Shown here piece after piece: positions 44,230 through 56,559 of a DNA stretch of 64,000 nucleotides. A model generated the notes under the pieces. The model saw only the letters and a list, made by a program, of their open reading frames with translations. It did not search any database and was not told the origin of the DNA. This DNA comes from Symbiodinium natans (Eukaryota; Sar; Dinophyceae; Suessiales; Symbiodiniaceae). Location of the stretch: contig CAJNDS010000655.1 of the NCBI GenBank assembly GCA_905221605.1, positions 23,501 to 87,500 on the forward strand. Direction: 5' to 3'. Both the position numbers and the translations under genes were made by a program. The number at the start of each line of letters is the position of its first letter. Positions within the stretch are counted from its first letter, which is position 1.

Positions 44230-44520
44230 TACAAAAGGAAATAATGCAAAAAAGTCTCCAATAATACACAAAAATCACCAAAAAAACAAAAAAAAACACA
44301 AAAAAGACATCATAAAATAAGCAACCTGAGAGACTCTTTCCAGGGGTCCGGCTCCCCAACTCAGGATTGGTGTGTTTTGGTTTTTTGGTTTTTTGTTGGT
44401 TTTTTTTGGCTTTTTTGTTTTTGGGTTTAGGGTTTGGATTTGTTTGTGTATTATTTCTTTTTGCACGATTTTTCGTGGGTTTTTTACGTTTTTTGACGTC
44501 TTGCATGTCTTTTGTGAAAA
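44230..44520. repeat. A-rich/T-rich imperfect fold-back
   Basis: A-rich left arm (44230-44330) and T-rich right arm (44371-44520) share inverted words such as AATAATACACAAA, AGACAT and AAATAATGCAAAAA. Roughly 40 bases of GC-rich sequence separate them. The open frames over the arms are low-complexity artefacts. Confidence 0.5.
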
Positions 44521-46431
44521 AGTGCACTCCCACAGCGTCCCATTTCAAATCTTAACCCAAAGCTTGCAGCTTTTCTCGCTAAAAACTGTATACCCTGAAG
44601 TCTTGCATCCCGCTCTACCCAGTTGGGCACAGGCACCAGGCAGCGAGTCAGAACCCTGAACTCAAAAGATCCCTACAGAACCCTGCCAGGCGCCGGGGAA
44701 TCAAACTGCACATCGTCGGCACTTGCTAGACAGACTGCTCGATTATCGGTGCTACCTTTGGAGCACCGCAAGCTTGCAGCACACTCCTAACCAAATATAA
44801 AGGACACCCCGGGGATCGGCGGCTGGGCTGCCGAGACTTCGAACGATTTCAACCCCTCCAAGAAGCAATACAGAAAAGTTTCATTCAGAAAGCAAAACTT
44901 ATGACTATACTATTCCCCTTCACCGCCCGATAAGCAAGACTTCTGGCAAGTTTTCTTCAGTTGGCCCCCAAATCCCCATATAACCCACGCACGGCCCGTA
45001 GACTTGTTTTGTGGTAGGCCACGAATTCCTGGACTACCCATGCAGAACGAGTGCATACAGCGTCTGGGGGGTCGGATCGTGTCGATTCAACCTGAAACCC
45101 CAAACCCGAGCCCGAATCCGACGGAAGCTCCTAGAACCCAGCACCTGCAATGTACCCTACACCAGGCGGCCAAGCAAGAAGTCAAGCAGGAGCTGCAGCT
45201 TCCGGGGCATGTGGTCTAGGGGATCCCCAAAAAATTCGATAGTCTACTTATCAGAAAGTAAGTGAATGTAGAGAACACGGGGGAGTGACTGCGCAATCTC
45301 CAAACCCGCCCACCCCATCCCAACCCCCCCCCCCCCCTCAACTTTGCATGGCCTGAAGCTCTTGCACGAGCCGCTCTATGTCCTGGCGGCCCCCGGACGG
45401 CACAAGGAAGGCAACAAATGAGATCCTGCTGATGTGAACGCTTCCGAAAAGTCATCCATGCAACCATGCTGGCAGGCATCCTCCACCTGTCGCAGGATTG
45501 CATGGTGGCCTGGTCCTGCCGGTCTAAATAAGTTGACAGGTTTAGGGCGTTTAGCGTTTAGGGCCACGTGCATTGGAGCCGTTTTGTCCAAAGACGGCGC
45601 CCGCATCAAAACACCGCATGACATGGCCTCACTCTACGTAGGCACCGGGTGAGCAGGGAACGCGGGGCAAGAGGCTCAAGAATGGTAAGAAAAACGCCGC
45701 AAAAGCACTGACACGCAGGCGACTCGTCAAGGCCACAAGCGAGATCCCACTGATGCGAACGCTCTGCAAAGCACAAGTTCAACCGTAGACATAAGAGCTT
45801 GAAAGTCTCGAAAACGGCAAGTGAAGATAGTTGCCTGCTTCCACTTGTTCTCGACATTCGGGATTCGTTTTGTTTTGTAACCCCGCGTGTATTCTTCCCC
45901 TGCAACTCCACTTCGAGTGCATACGGGCGTGAATATAATAAACTAATAACCGCCCGTAATAATAAGCTAATGAACACAGTGAGTGAACTAAATTATAAAC
46001 TTGTGCATGAATTTACTGAATGAGCCCCAAGACCCGGATGTAGAAACTAAGCGAAACCAACCATTACCAACAGATTTCCAAGCCTTTTGGGGGACTTCGT
46101 GAATGAGGAAAAGCCACATGAATGAGACCCCTTTGAACAAGAGCCAAGATTCAATGGATGGTTGCGTTCTCTTCACGTACTATAGGGTCTGAATGGTGGA
46201 TCCCCGGGGAAAAGACGAAGAGAATTCAATGAACTTTATTACAAGCGAAGAGAATACGAAGCGCGTGAATAAAGTGAATGAATGAACGAAGTGTCAAAGA
46301 GGGGTTATCTTGTGTCCCAACCAGGCAATATTAATATCATGACCTGTGAAGTGAACTCAATTATTGTATTTGCAAGGAATTTAAGACGCGCGAAATACAA
46401 TAATGGAGAGAACGAAGTGAAACAAAGGATT
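44521..46431. other. Spacer without an assigned gene
   Basis: A word GAGATCC(T/C)(G/A)CTGATG(T/C)GAACGCT occurs at about 45421-45442 and 45744-45766. From about 45930 the sequence becomes AT-richer towards the cox1 fragment, with repeated GAATGAACGAAGTG-like words at 46230-46300. No rRNA fragment or tRNA recognised. Confidence 0.4.
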
Positions 46432-47133
46432 TTAAGGGGGCCACAATATTATTATTACAAAAGCCCCCTTAATAGTAAAACAACCAAAAGATAGGAAAGT
46501 TATTCCTGATCCAATAGATGACAGGGAATTCCAGGAATTAAAAGAATCTGGAAAGGATGGGATTCTTCTTGGCATAACATTAAATCCTAAGAAATGCATT
46601 GGGGAAAAGGTAAGAAGAATACCAATAAATATTAAATGTAGATGAAAAAGAGAAAGTGTACTAGAGGATGAAAGTAATAAATTCTTAGTACCAACAATCT
46701 TTTCTCCATTAAAAATTATTCCAGAGAAGATAGAAATTATAGCTCCTAAAGAAAGAACAAAATGAAAATGTGCTACAACATAATATGTATCATGTAATCC
46801 TAGATCTACTGCAGCATTTCCAAGAATTATTCCTGTAGAACCACCTATAGTAAACATTAATAAAAAGAGATGTGAGAAGAAGACAGAACTAATTCTAAGG
46901 TGTAATAATGGTGGATTTCCAAGATATGTAAAAAGCCAATTAAAGATTTTTGTACCAGTTGGTAAGGATATTAAGATTGTAACTCCTGCAAAATAAGCTC
47001 TTGTATCACTTTCTAAACCTACAGTATACATATGATGCCCCCAAACAAGACTTCCAAGAAGAGAAATAGATGACATGGCAAAGATCATTGATTGGTTACC
47101 AAAGATTATTAATAATAATTTCTGGGCAGGCCA
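46432..47133 (-). pseudogene. cox1: Mitochondrial cytochrome c oxidase subunit 1, C-terminal half
   Basis: 233 minus-strand codons open without a stop from 47133 to TAA at 46432-46434, in AT-rich sequence with A/T-ending codons. Hallmarks, numbered from the Met at 47088: GHHMYTVG with the two copper-B histidines (18, 19), PTGTK of the K proton path, [10 protein letters not shown] with haem ligands His107 and His109, and [10 protein letters not shown] near the end. The N-terminal half, including GHPEVY, is absent, and both ends pass into foreign residues (WPAQK before, ILWPP after). Cox1 is normally one of only three proteins encoded by dinoflagellate mtDNA, often in pieces. A fragment in GC-rich sequence suggests a recent mitochondrial insertion or an assembly join. 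Confidence 0.88.
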
Positions 47134-49140
47134 CTAACTTCTCTAGGCTTGGCGGCTCCTTCCAGAGCTTTTCGTTTGTGCGTCAACCGAGTTAACCAGT
47201 TGACCAATTGATCAATCTGATTCCATTATGTTACAGAACGGGGGGGCCTAAAAAAGGGATTGCACTTGGGCATGTGTGGGACTACTCATGCTACTAATGG
47301 TTTCCAACATAGGAGTTCGAGGCCAAAGTATATCCTATACAGGTCAGCTTTAGGCAAGCAGTTTAGTTCTCCGCACGTTAGGAACTGGATCCGAGAGTGC
47401 TGATGACAGAGACTGGTGTACGGGGACGGTAAGGGTACCTCCTTAAGGGATACTTAAGGGCAACTAGGCTTCCAACCCACATCCATGACCCCTTACACCT
47501 CACCTGTAAACCTTCAACCCTCATCCCTAAACCACGTGTGTCATCACGTTTTGCTACATAAAACACTGTATCCCCCAAAAAGTATACCACAGCCGACGTC
47601 TAGATAACTGGTAATAATATCCCCTTGTACTGGTCCACACCCAGCAGCTCCTCCAAATTTCCCCAATCCCTAACGCTGCGCATTGGGCCCCAAACCTAAC
47701 GCTAGCCTCTCCCGACCCGAAACTTTAAAAGAATAGACCAAGGCCCTTGCACCTGCCTCAACTATTCTGGAGACCGCCCTGCGCAGGTGACTCCCATTTT
47801 CATGGCCTGCCACGGGCGAAGGAGTTTAAATAGCAGGCTTACTTATCCCTAAATAGCCTTATTATGGGGGACCTAGGGGGGGGATAGTATAGAGGGGGGT
47901 AGTAGGGGAACCCATGATTGGGGTGGTGTTGGGAAACAAAACTTCGGGTTTTTAGGGCTTAGGGCCAAAGGTTTCAGATTGAAGTGTCAGCGTCGAATTA
48001 GGAGTCCAGGCATATTTCCTTGTCTCACACGACGGCGCAACGGTTCCATCTTTGCTTAGAGGAGTGTGGAGATGAGGGTTGAGGGTTCCGCGGTTGGGCT
48101 TGCAAACGCAGTAAACTCCCTGAGCAAATCCCTGATTCTAATTAAATTTCCTCGTAATCCCTTCTAAGCCTGCGCCCGAATCCCATACTTACTAAAACTC
48201 CTTTGATGCATGATTCATCGGCTCCTTTTGAAAGCAGTCTTGCAGTCGGAAAAGTAGCGGACGCAATTTCAGACAGTCTCTGCTCCCATAAACTATGTAA
48301 TTGCACAAGTGTGTTCTAATCACAGGGCTCATGGACGGACACGTTTTGGGTACTCGCCCTTAAGTAGGTACCAAGCCAAGAATCTGCACAGGCCAAAAAC
48401 CCATGCCTGAAGCCAGAAACCCAGCATGCCCACTGGTCTGCGCCGCCGCCCTCCCGCGTCCTGCGAAATGCGTCACGGGCTTGTTTAGGTCTGGGGATTT
48501 CGGGTTTAGGGCTGAATGTTTAGGGTTTGGGGTTTTAACTTGATGTCAGGGGCACACATGTCCGAGTTTGGGGTTTAAGTTCTGCGGGAGCATGACAGCT
48601 TGAAGTCTGCGTCGAGACATGCATGACGCCAGCAGAACATAAGCTTAAGTGCTAAAGCAGACAGTAGCTCAGTAGCTTAACTTGGTCAGTGCATAAACTC
48701 CCCGAACCCTAAACTTAGAAAGTCTCCAGGTCCATACCAAGCATTCTGAAGCTTATGCATCTGCATACTGTTGATGGCAGAAATCTTGCACCAATATTTG
48801 GGACTTGAGGTGCTTCCATCACTGTTGTCAAGCCATCAGGGCGGTTCAAAGGCATGGTGGCTATTTTGTGTTGCAGTACTTTATGGACCCTATGAAAGTG
48901 GTCCCTAAACCCTCTCTAACATTCCATAAACCGATGCTTTCGGGCTGCGGGTTCAAACAAACACTAGACTCATGTAGACTATGAGCGCAACTCACGCTGC
49001 TACTGTACTTCAACGAACTTGAATCGAACACCATAGCAAGGACAAGCAATGTCATGAACAATGTCCATGCCGGCAAACTGACTTCAAACGGACCCTCCGC
49101 CTAAGCTCTTAATCCCCAAAACGTATGATCCGTAGCCATG
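47134..49140. other. Spacer without a recognised gene
   Basis: Unique sequence. Frames on either strand are short and overlap each other, and telomere-like words are rare. I see nothing I can name. Confidence 0.5.
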
Positions 49141-49144
49141 ATCC

Positions 49145-49441
49145 CTAAAACACCCCGCGGTAACCCCCCAGCAACCAAAGCCGAATCCGCTCACAAAAAA
49201 AATCAGCCCACTGCCAACTGAACCTCTCTGGCGCCGTCTGCTTGGGCTTGGGCTGCATGCCACCTACCGAGAACATGGCGGTGTAGAGTTCAAGGCTTAT
49301 GTAAGTTGTGGCGAGCTCCATGCGGGTTGTCGATTTACCATTTGCCCAGTACAATTTGTATTTATCTTGAGCTTGAAGGTCTAGCCGTTTCAGGTTTAGG
49401 CTAGCTGCGGGACTTGCATATAGAGCAAAAGGACTAAGCAT
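49145..49441 (-). CDS. Possible coding segment, unknown
   Basis: A 98-codon minus-strand frame whose translation is not low-complexity (LNLKRLDLQAQDKYKLYWA, ATTYISLELYTAMFS, FSWQWADFFCERIRLWLL). Splice sites and a family are not evident. It could be an exon or a chance frame. Confidence 0.25.
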   Translation of the reverse strand: MLSPFALYASPAASLNLKRLDLQAQDKYKLYWANGKSTTRMELATTYISLELYTAMFSVGGMQPKPKQTAPERFSWQWADFFCERIRLWLLGGYRGVF

Positions 49442-52400
49442 TAGGGTTTTCGGTTTGCGTGTTTAGATGACGCTCTATAGTGAAAATCGTCTCACGACTT
49501 ATATACCAAAAAGAAAAGAGACTGACAATCCCTAGTCCTAAGCCCTGAGTTCTCATTTTTCAACCACTACAGCCTAGACCCCCCAAACCACGATCCCGAA
49601 ACCAAAAACCCCTAGGATTCCCAGTGCCCCCTCATAATCCCCATATAACTGTAGGAGCACCTCCCCAGAATAACTAGCCCCTACAAACTTCAAACCCCCC
49701 ACCCCCAATTGGCATGAGATTGTTGAAGATGAAGGGACAATCCCTAAACCCCGCGCCCTGCAGCCCAAGCCCTCAACCCCAAAACCCGTATGCCCATTTT
49801 GCCCTCCTGTGCAGCGAAGGCGAAACGCTTTTGGAGGGAAGAAGGGCTCAAGGATTGCAGAGGGCTTCTTCGAGGGGCCTACTTTATCAGAAAGAGCGCT
49901 TTTGGGGGTGTATACGGTATACTGTACGAACCGTGTATGGCCGGCTTTTCAGGACAGAGTTGTTGCGGTATTTCAGGCTGCCTACCCCAAACCCCAAACC
50001 CTAAACCCTAAACCCCTGCTCTCCCCCTGGATCAGAGCACCCTCGTGCGCCACCTGTGCTCCATGTTGCCACTCCCTCTGCAGGCGTTACTGGTATTGCC
50101 GTTCCTGGGCTGCAGCTGAGGGCGCAGGGCTCCCCGAAATGTGGCTTTGGGATCCAATACTTGAGTTTGCGGTGTGAGTTGAGGGGAGATAGGTCCAAGG
50201 CGATGCTGTTCTCAAACTTTTCACCGCAAGCCCTCCATGAAGAATCCTACGTGCAAACGAGTCAAGCAGTCTATCATCAATCCCTGTCAAATCATCCTCC
50301 TTACCTTCATTCTTTCCCTCCTACAGTCAACGGCCTCCCAACAAATGTACAAGCCACAGGCCCTGAAGACTACTTGGCCCAGCTTGAAAACCAAGCGCAC
50401 CTGACTCCTGCACCAGCTTGACCATGAGCTCGACCTTGTGGAGCTCCCCTGCCAAGTCTTAGGCAGGTAGAGCTTTGAGAACACTGAAACTGATTTGCGG
50501 CAAAATGCCAAGGGGCAAGGATTCCTTGGATGGCCCCAACCAAAACAACCTCGAGCACACACACGCGCAAGCAAATGAAGAAAACACAGCAATGACTACA
50601 CAAACCCACACAACTCCCACACTGAACCCCACCACCGCCCTCGCTCGCCCCTCATGCTGCATTTCAGACTGGAGGTCAGGGGTGCAGAGGCAATCCCAAT
50701 GCATTGCTTGGGGGTCAGAAATGTTTAGTTGGGGATAAGTCTTGCTACAGGATTACAACACCGCCTCGGTACTATATTCGGATAGTGGAACACTGCCTAC
50801 CAATTTGAAACAACGAACTCGAACCTCGTGCGACAAATCCGCTCGCCAAAACACCTATGAAACCGGGCACGAGATGCAACATCTAGAAACCTAAACCCTA
50901 AGGCCTAAACCCTACACACTGTTTACTTTTTGAACTTTCCGTCGACCCTATGCCCTGAAGCTTAGACTAGATCGAAACCTAGACCTACCCTCAGCTCGCC
51001 CCTTGTCAAAAAGCCTTAGAGGCAAAACTGAAAATCAAGGAATAGCAAGGAGCAACTCTGATTCCGAGATCCTCACCCATAAATCCTCCACCCGGCAACC
51101 TGAAGCCCCAAAACCCTCAACTCAAACCCTGACCCCTGGAGAGCAAATTCCCGCAAAGAATAGGGCTTTGGGCTTCTCATGCTCGGGTCATATAGGGGCT
51201 AGAAACGAAGGAAAAAAGCGCTGGCAAATTCTTCCAGCCCTACAGCATGCGCCTGCTGCACCGTGGCGCAGAGGCTAAGCTCGTCTCCAGCGATGCTATC
51301 GTTAAGTTAAGGTTCAGGGATTTGGGACTAGGGCTCCAGGTTGAAGATCATAGGGTTCAGGAGATTGGAAGATTGGACGGGAACAGCATTGGCTCATGTA
51401 CTGCCTTCACCTGAGCGAACTGCCTCCGAGCCAGCATAGCCACATACGAGAAGCACACCGCAAGCTTTGACGACAACAAGATTTGACGCGGGGCCCTAAG
51501 TACAAAAACCCTGAACCCCCCAACCCAACACCCCAAAACCTAACACCTACACTACACCCTAAACCCTCAACCCGGACCCCCTAAACTACACCCTCTGAAC
51601 CCACACCCTGACGCATCAATCCTTCGGCCTAAAGCCTACATAGCGCTTTCTTTAAATAGTCTTCTCAAACTCTACACAACCAAGCCTAAAAAAAACTACG
51701 GTGTGAAGAAAACAACCGAAGACCCCTGCCGATGTCTCAGTTCTATAGTCATTGTAAGAGGATCACAGTGGCAATACAATAGGCTCCGACATTACCTGCC
51801 CGATTGTGCAACTGGGACTCTTGCCAAAAGCAGGAACACCTGATGGCCCAAGCAAGCCCGCTGCAGGTTGGTAGTTGTTAGTTGGGTAGCTTTCATAGGA
51901 CTCCCATAAGGACCCCATTTCTAGGAGTGGAATGGGAGGCCTCCTGCAATGGGCCTTAAACCGGGTGCAACAGACTATAGAGCTGAACAGGTCTTCTTGG
52001 GCTTAGGGGTCAGGGGTTAAAGAGGCTTGGGGTCTCAGGGATTGCGGGCGTCCGCACTTCCTGCACCTGCAATCGGCCCCGCTGTCCCAGAGAAGGATCC
52101 TAATAGGGCTCAAGTTGGCAGAAATTTTCTGGCAAGCTATCGTTGAACTGCCACCCAGCCAACCCGAAAACCGAACTCCAAACCTCTGAACCCCCAAACC
52201 CCAGCAGAAGCCCCAGGCCCGCCATCCGGCTCCTCTGGCTATCTTAGCCAACCTTTTCGCTGTATTCGCGAAGGCGCCATCAAGAGGGGAGGAATGAGGG
52301 GAGGATGAGGGGAGGAGCTTGTGAAACCCACGGCCCGATGTCAAAAATTCTGGCCCTCTGGGCTTCCAAGGGGAGTGCTCAGAAGAATGGCGTGCTTCTT

Positions 52401-53034
52401 CATAGCTACTCATTCAACACCCCGACCTTTCGACGTGTCTCACCTTTGTCCATGTCAATGTCCTTTTTCAAGGATTTGATGTGAATCTCGTTGCCTCCTT
52501 TTGCTTTGCCCTTGCTCCCGGGTCCTGGCGCGAAGCGCTCCAAGGAGAAAGGCACATTGCGCGGACTCGGGGCTTGCAACTCTTAAAGGCGGGGGACTCG
52601 CTGAGTGCCCGTCTTTGGCCAGAGAGGATCGTGGGCCAACGTGAGTCAGTGCCTGAGCTCACCATGCAAAGGGGATGGGGGCTCAGCAGGCGAATGCACA
52701 ATCGAATGGCTGTGCTCTAAAAACATAAGCACCACAATGACCACACGATGTCTCAACTTAAACCCAGAGGTGGTAACGACCAAAAAGCTGTTTGTGTACA
52801 CAGCCAGGAGGCTCCGGGGGAAGACTTGTATGGGCACTGTCACCTCAGCACACTGCTTCAAGCCAAACTGCTTCTCAAGTACAGACTGCTTATCAAGTCA
52901 GACTGCTTCTCACGGCAAACTGCAGGTCACAGCTCTGTGCCCTCTTCTACAGAAGGATTTGTTGGGGATGTCAAGCTGTGGGCTGCAAATGGGGCGCTTC
53001 TCCATCGCTCCGTTCCTCTCATTCTCATGCTCTT
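49442..53034. other. Spacer with several unassigned frames
   Basis: A plus-strand frame at 50056-50421 and minus-strand frames at 50287-50704 are open in overlapping fashion and unrecognised. 52852-52915 has a short ACTGCTTCTCAAGT-like direct repeat. CCCTAAA words are limited to about 49990-50010. Confidence 0.4.
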
Positions 53035-53290
53035 CAAATTGGCCTTTCCCACTTGGAGATCTGTGTTTTTACTGAAATTGGTATTTGGATCTGAATCCAA
53101 ATACCAATTTGGTTTAGAAATTGGCCTCTGGGATACGAAATTGGCCTCTTGAAGCTGCAAGTAGTATTTGATAAATTGGCCTTTTCAAGGCCAATTTTCT
53201 CAAAAACTACTTTGGCTTTTAAGCGGGAGTTTGTTGATAATGACGCCAATTTCTCAAAAAGGCCTTTTCGCACGAACTTCCTTTCGTTCA
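53035..53290. repeat. Cluster of perfect hairpins built on AAATTGGCC
   Basis: 53075-53110 is a perfect hairpin with 16-base arms (AAATTGGTATTTGGAT) and a CTGA loop. 53173-53197 is a perfect hairpin with 11-base arms (AAATTGGCCTT) and a TTC loop. GAAATTGGCCTCT occurs twice more (about 53116 and 53136) and an inverted GCCAATTTCTC at about 53244. Confidence 0.85.
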
Positions 53291-53542
53291 AGTTCCTTCA
53301 AGTGCATAGCTCGAAGAAACGAACACAGAACAGAACTCAGCTCACGCGCACACCGGCGCACTTCACCGAAGCATCGCGAAAGACGTCGAAAGCAACAAGC
53401 GGAAGCTACAAGGCGAGCGAAATCGAGACAAGTGATTGGCATATATTGGCATTTCGTCAAAGCATACGCAAGGACAAGCACAGCGAGTCTCAAAACTGAG
53501 TCTCCCACGTGTTCGAAGCGTTAGAGCCATAAAGCGTGCTGT

Positions 53543-53690
53543 GGCTTCTGTGTAAAGTCAGGGGGCAGGGCAAGCTTGGAAGCCTGTTGAGGAGGGCTTT
53601 GGGATCCGGGTCGAGAAGGTCTGTGAGAGCCTGCAGGCCCTAAACCACTTGAGCCCATCATCCCATCTCCCTCCCTCGCAAATGAGACAG
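53543..53690 (+). repeat. Module alpha, copy 1
   Basis: 148 bases matching 59395-59542 with only about three differences by eye, the freshest part of the duplication. Confidence 0.93.
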
Positions 53691-54280
53691 CGAAACGTGG
53701 AACGGGTGCCGGTTGCCTGTCAGACGGTTACGATGCCTCCGTTAAGTCAGCCACGGGCTGCGTGACCCAAGTCAGAAATCACGCCGACGATTATTCCGTT
53801 CAAGGTCCAGCTGGAACAGTACATCTTAGGGACCCAGGGACATGCCGCGCCTCCCGAAAATCTCTGGTTCAAGTCCAAGTGCGCTGCCTTGTCGCTTTTG
53901 CAGAACGTAGGAAGTCCTAGCTGATTCGGGTGCAGCGTGTTGGCTTCTAGCTGCCAAAGCGCGGGCCGTCGACTTGCAGCGTGCTACCCTGCACCGACAT
54001 TGTCTAGCCGCCTAGCCCACTTCCTGATATTTCGTGATCACTGATCACTTTCATGTGAGCGACTGCCAAAACCGGCTGGCGGTGCGAATTGACGCAACAT
54101 GAGGGGTGTCGCTTTGCAAGTGGTCCATCATTTTACAGGATTTTGGCATTAGGTAACCGCACTTGATATCTGCAGGTGTCGCTTTGGGAAAGTTCAAGGT
54201 CACCTACCACCACGTTTCATGACCTCGGGATGTCGCCTGTTTAGGTATTCCCATCGCTTTACAGGGTTTTGCGCATTCGT
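53691..54280 (+). repeat. Module beta, copy 1
   Basis: Clearly related to 62686-63262, with small insertions and deletions. Shared anchors include GTGCGCTGCCTTGT, CCAAAGCGCGGGCCGTCGAC and GGTCACCTACCACCACGTTT. Confidence 0.85.
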
Positions 54281-55675
54281 GCCTCCGAGCCCTGCTTGGA
54301 TGATGTTCTGCAAAAGCGAAGCAAGTTGCGTGCAATCAAAGCGCATAAACAACAACGACGGCATCCTTGCATTTTCTTGGCATTGCACGGACGCGGCAGA
54401 ATGCGGAGATGTGCTCATAAAGCTAACTTGCGGGGACGATGAGCACAGTTGCAGAAGCTTCGGCGTAGCCAGCCAGGCACTAAGAGAGTCAACAGCCGCG
54501 ACAAGCAATAAAGCCGGCCTCGGCACTCTGCAAAACCCGACTTCTGAGCTATCTCCTCGGAGCAGTCTCGGCACAGAAGCGCCCGGGAAGGAAGCAAGTC
54601 AATCACACCCTGCAGCGAGTGTCCGGGAATGATTGCATCCTGCACCAGTGTGCTGAGGGGAGACATGTCTGCCAGGAGAAGCACTCACACGAGCAAAGCT
54701 CGCACTGACACTGGACGGCCTACCCTACTTATGAGGGCAGCAACTGATAAACTGGCCAAATCCTGCTATTGAGGGCGGGCACCAAAACAAAGACTAAAAC
54801 AACCCCGGACTGGAAGTACATGACATGGGAGTGGGGCAAGTACAAGACATTTAAGAAAAAAGAGAAAGGCGATCCTGGAGCAATGCTCATAGCGCTAACT
54901 TCCGCGGACGATGAGAACAGTTGCTGAATCTTCGGCTGAGCCAGCCAGGGACTATGAGAGTCAACTGTCAAATCACGCGGGGCGAAAGGCAACGAAGCTG
55001 CTTCCGAGCCCTGCTTGGACGATGGTCTGCAAAAAGCGCTTCCCGAGACGTGCCCAGCAGATGTGGACAAAAGCACATCTGGATCATCAGCGGGCTATCT
55101 GCTATACCTTGGAGATGGAGCAGGCAGTTCAAGACAGCTGCTTTAGAGTCCTCAGTCCTCAGAATGTCGGCAATCCTTAAATGAAACTAGAACCCCAACA
55201 GCAGACTGTTTGAGGAAAAAGCTTCTGTTAAAACCGAGTCAAGGTGGACTTGTGGGCTACCTGCCTGTCTGATGGCCACGGCGGCCGTGGATGATGATCT
55301 GCAAAGAAGCGCCTTTTGAGTGAAGCGCCAGCTCGGTGCAGAAGCCCCACGGCACTGCAAGGACGCAGCAGAATGCAAAGAAAGGCTCATATAGCTAACT
55401 TCCGGGGAGACCACAAGTCACAAAGATTTAGCTTTTCACCTTCCATGGAGGGCCGTCACTTCCCTGAGCTGCGCCGAGACTGCTCCGAGGAGATAGCTCA
55501 GAAGTCGGTTTTTGCGGGCCCACGCCACACTGTGGGAGCATCTTCAAAATCTTCAAACGCTTCGACTGAGCCAGCCCGACATCTTAGCCATGCCACGCCT
55601 CCCCAAATTTCTGGCTCAAGTGGTCAGCAGAAGGCGTCTTTGGAGAACGTAGGACGTGCCAGCTGATTCTGAGTG
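54281..55675 (+). repeat. Module gamma, copy 1, with internal repeats
   Basis: Built from repeated words such as GAGCCCTGCTTGGAT, TCTGCAAAAAGCG, GACGTGCCCGGCAG and AAGAGAGTCAACTG. Related to 61095-62680. The 37-base word family starting TTCGGCTGAGCCAGCCAGGG recurs at about 54460 and 54930. Confidence 0.7.
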
Positions 55676-55690
55676 TAGGGCGTTGGCTTC

Positions 55691-56536
55691 TAGATCCCCG
55701 TCTGTATGTGAGGGCGGGACGTTCGAACCTGCAACATTGCAGATTGAAAGTCACCCCCCCCCCCACCCCTCTGGCCAAGCAGACAGCAGTTCTGGAGCAT
55801 GTCCGGCAAGCACTGCGTATTCCAAGCTCCAGTTGTGTGCGTGCGACCTACCCGAGAAGGCAGCATGACAGGTATCCAGTCGGAGGCAAGATTAAGATTG
55901 GGGTGACCACAATGCACCGCATGCTCTGATGCACATGAACAGGGACGTGGGGTGGAAAGGTGCTCCTTCGCACAGGGTTGCCTGTGGCCCGACGTTGAAG
56001 AGACCACAAGCATTCAGCATTAATGGAGGTCTTGGATGTTTGAGATGATGGGCAACCCACAGAAAAAAATGCAAAAAGCATCCTGCCTGGCGAGGCACGT
56101 GATACTGGGAGGGTTTCGGGAGTGGGATGGCGTCAGGAGCCCCGCTCATAAACAGCCGCTAGTCTCCCGGAGTCTTCTTTTCTGGGCTGCTGTCGGACAG
56201 CCTTGGCAGGCTGCTAGGCTATAGCTGTAGCCCTCGAAGAGGATCGAAACGGGACCAGCTCGCCATTGGCCTCAGGATTTCTGATGAGGCCTAGAAGCCA
56301 AGGAAGAAGAACACACGAAAGGAGATCGTTGTTTCGCGGCCAGTGCGCTTCCTAAATTTCCTAGTGGCAGACCAATATCTTCACCTGAAGCGGAAACAAC
56401 GGAAACGAAAATTTCTGCAATCTTCGACGCTCCAACGTCTGAAGTTGCAGGTGTGCCTCCACCGCTGCCAGACTGCGGACTGCAATGTTGCACTTGGGAA
56501 GGTCCCCCCCTCGTGTCGCGTAGCAAAAGAGGGGGA
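55691..56536 (+). repeat. Module delta, copy 1
   Basis: Matches 60350-61094 closely. This copy has about 85 extra bases at about 55906-55991 and a 9-base insertion near 56483. Confidence 0.9.
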
Positions 56537-56559
56537 TGCTTCTAGCTACCAAGGCGATA

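Noticed and set aside
55606-55622. Relic of the dinoflagellate spliced leader (ends ATTTTGGCTCAAG)
   Set aside because: ATTTCTGGCTCAAG matches only the last part with an insertion. Related copies at 53857 and 62878 show that it belongs to a duplicated module, not to a retroposed mRNA 5' end.
55725-55745. tRNA-like Pol III B box (GTTCGAACCTGC) in module delta
   Set aside because: No matching A box, acceptor stem or cloverleaf could be drawn, so a tRNA or tRNA-derived SINE is not supported.
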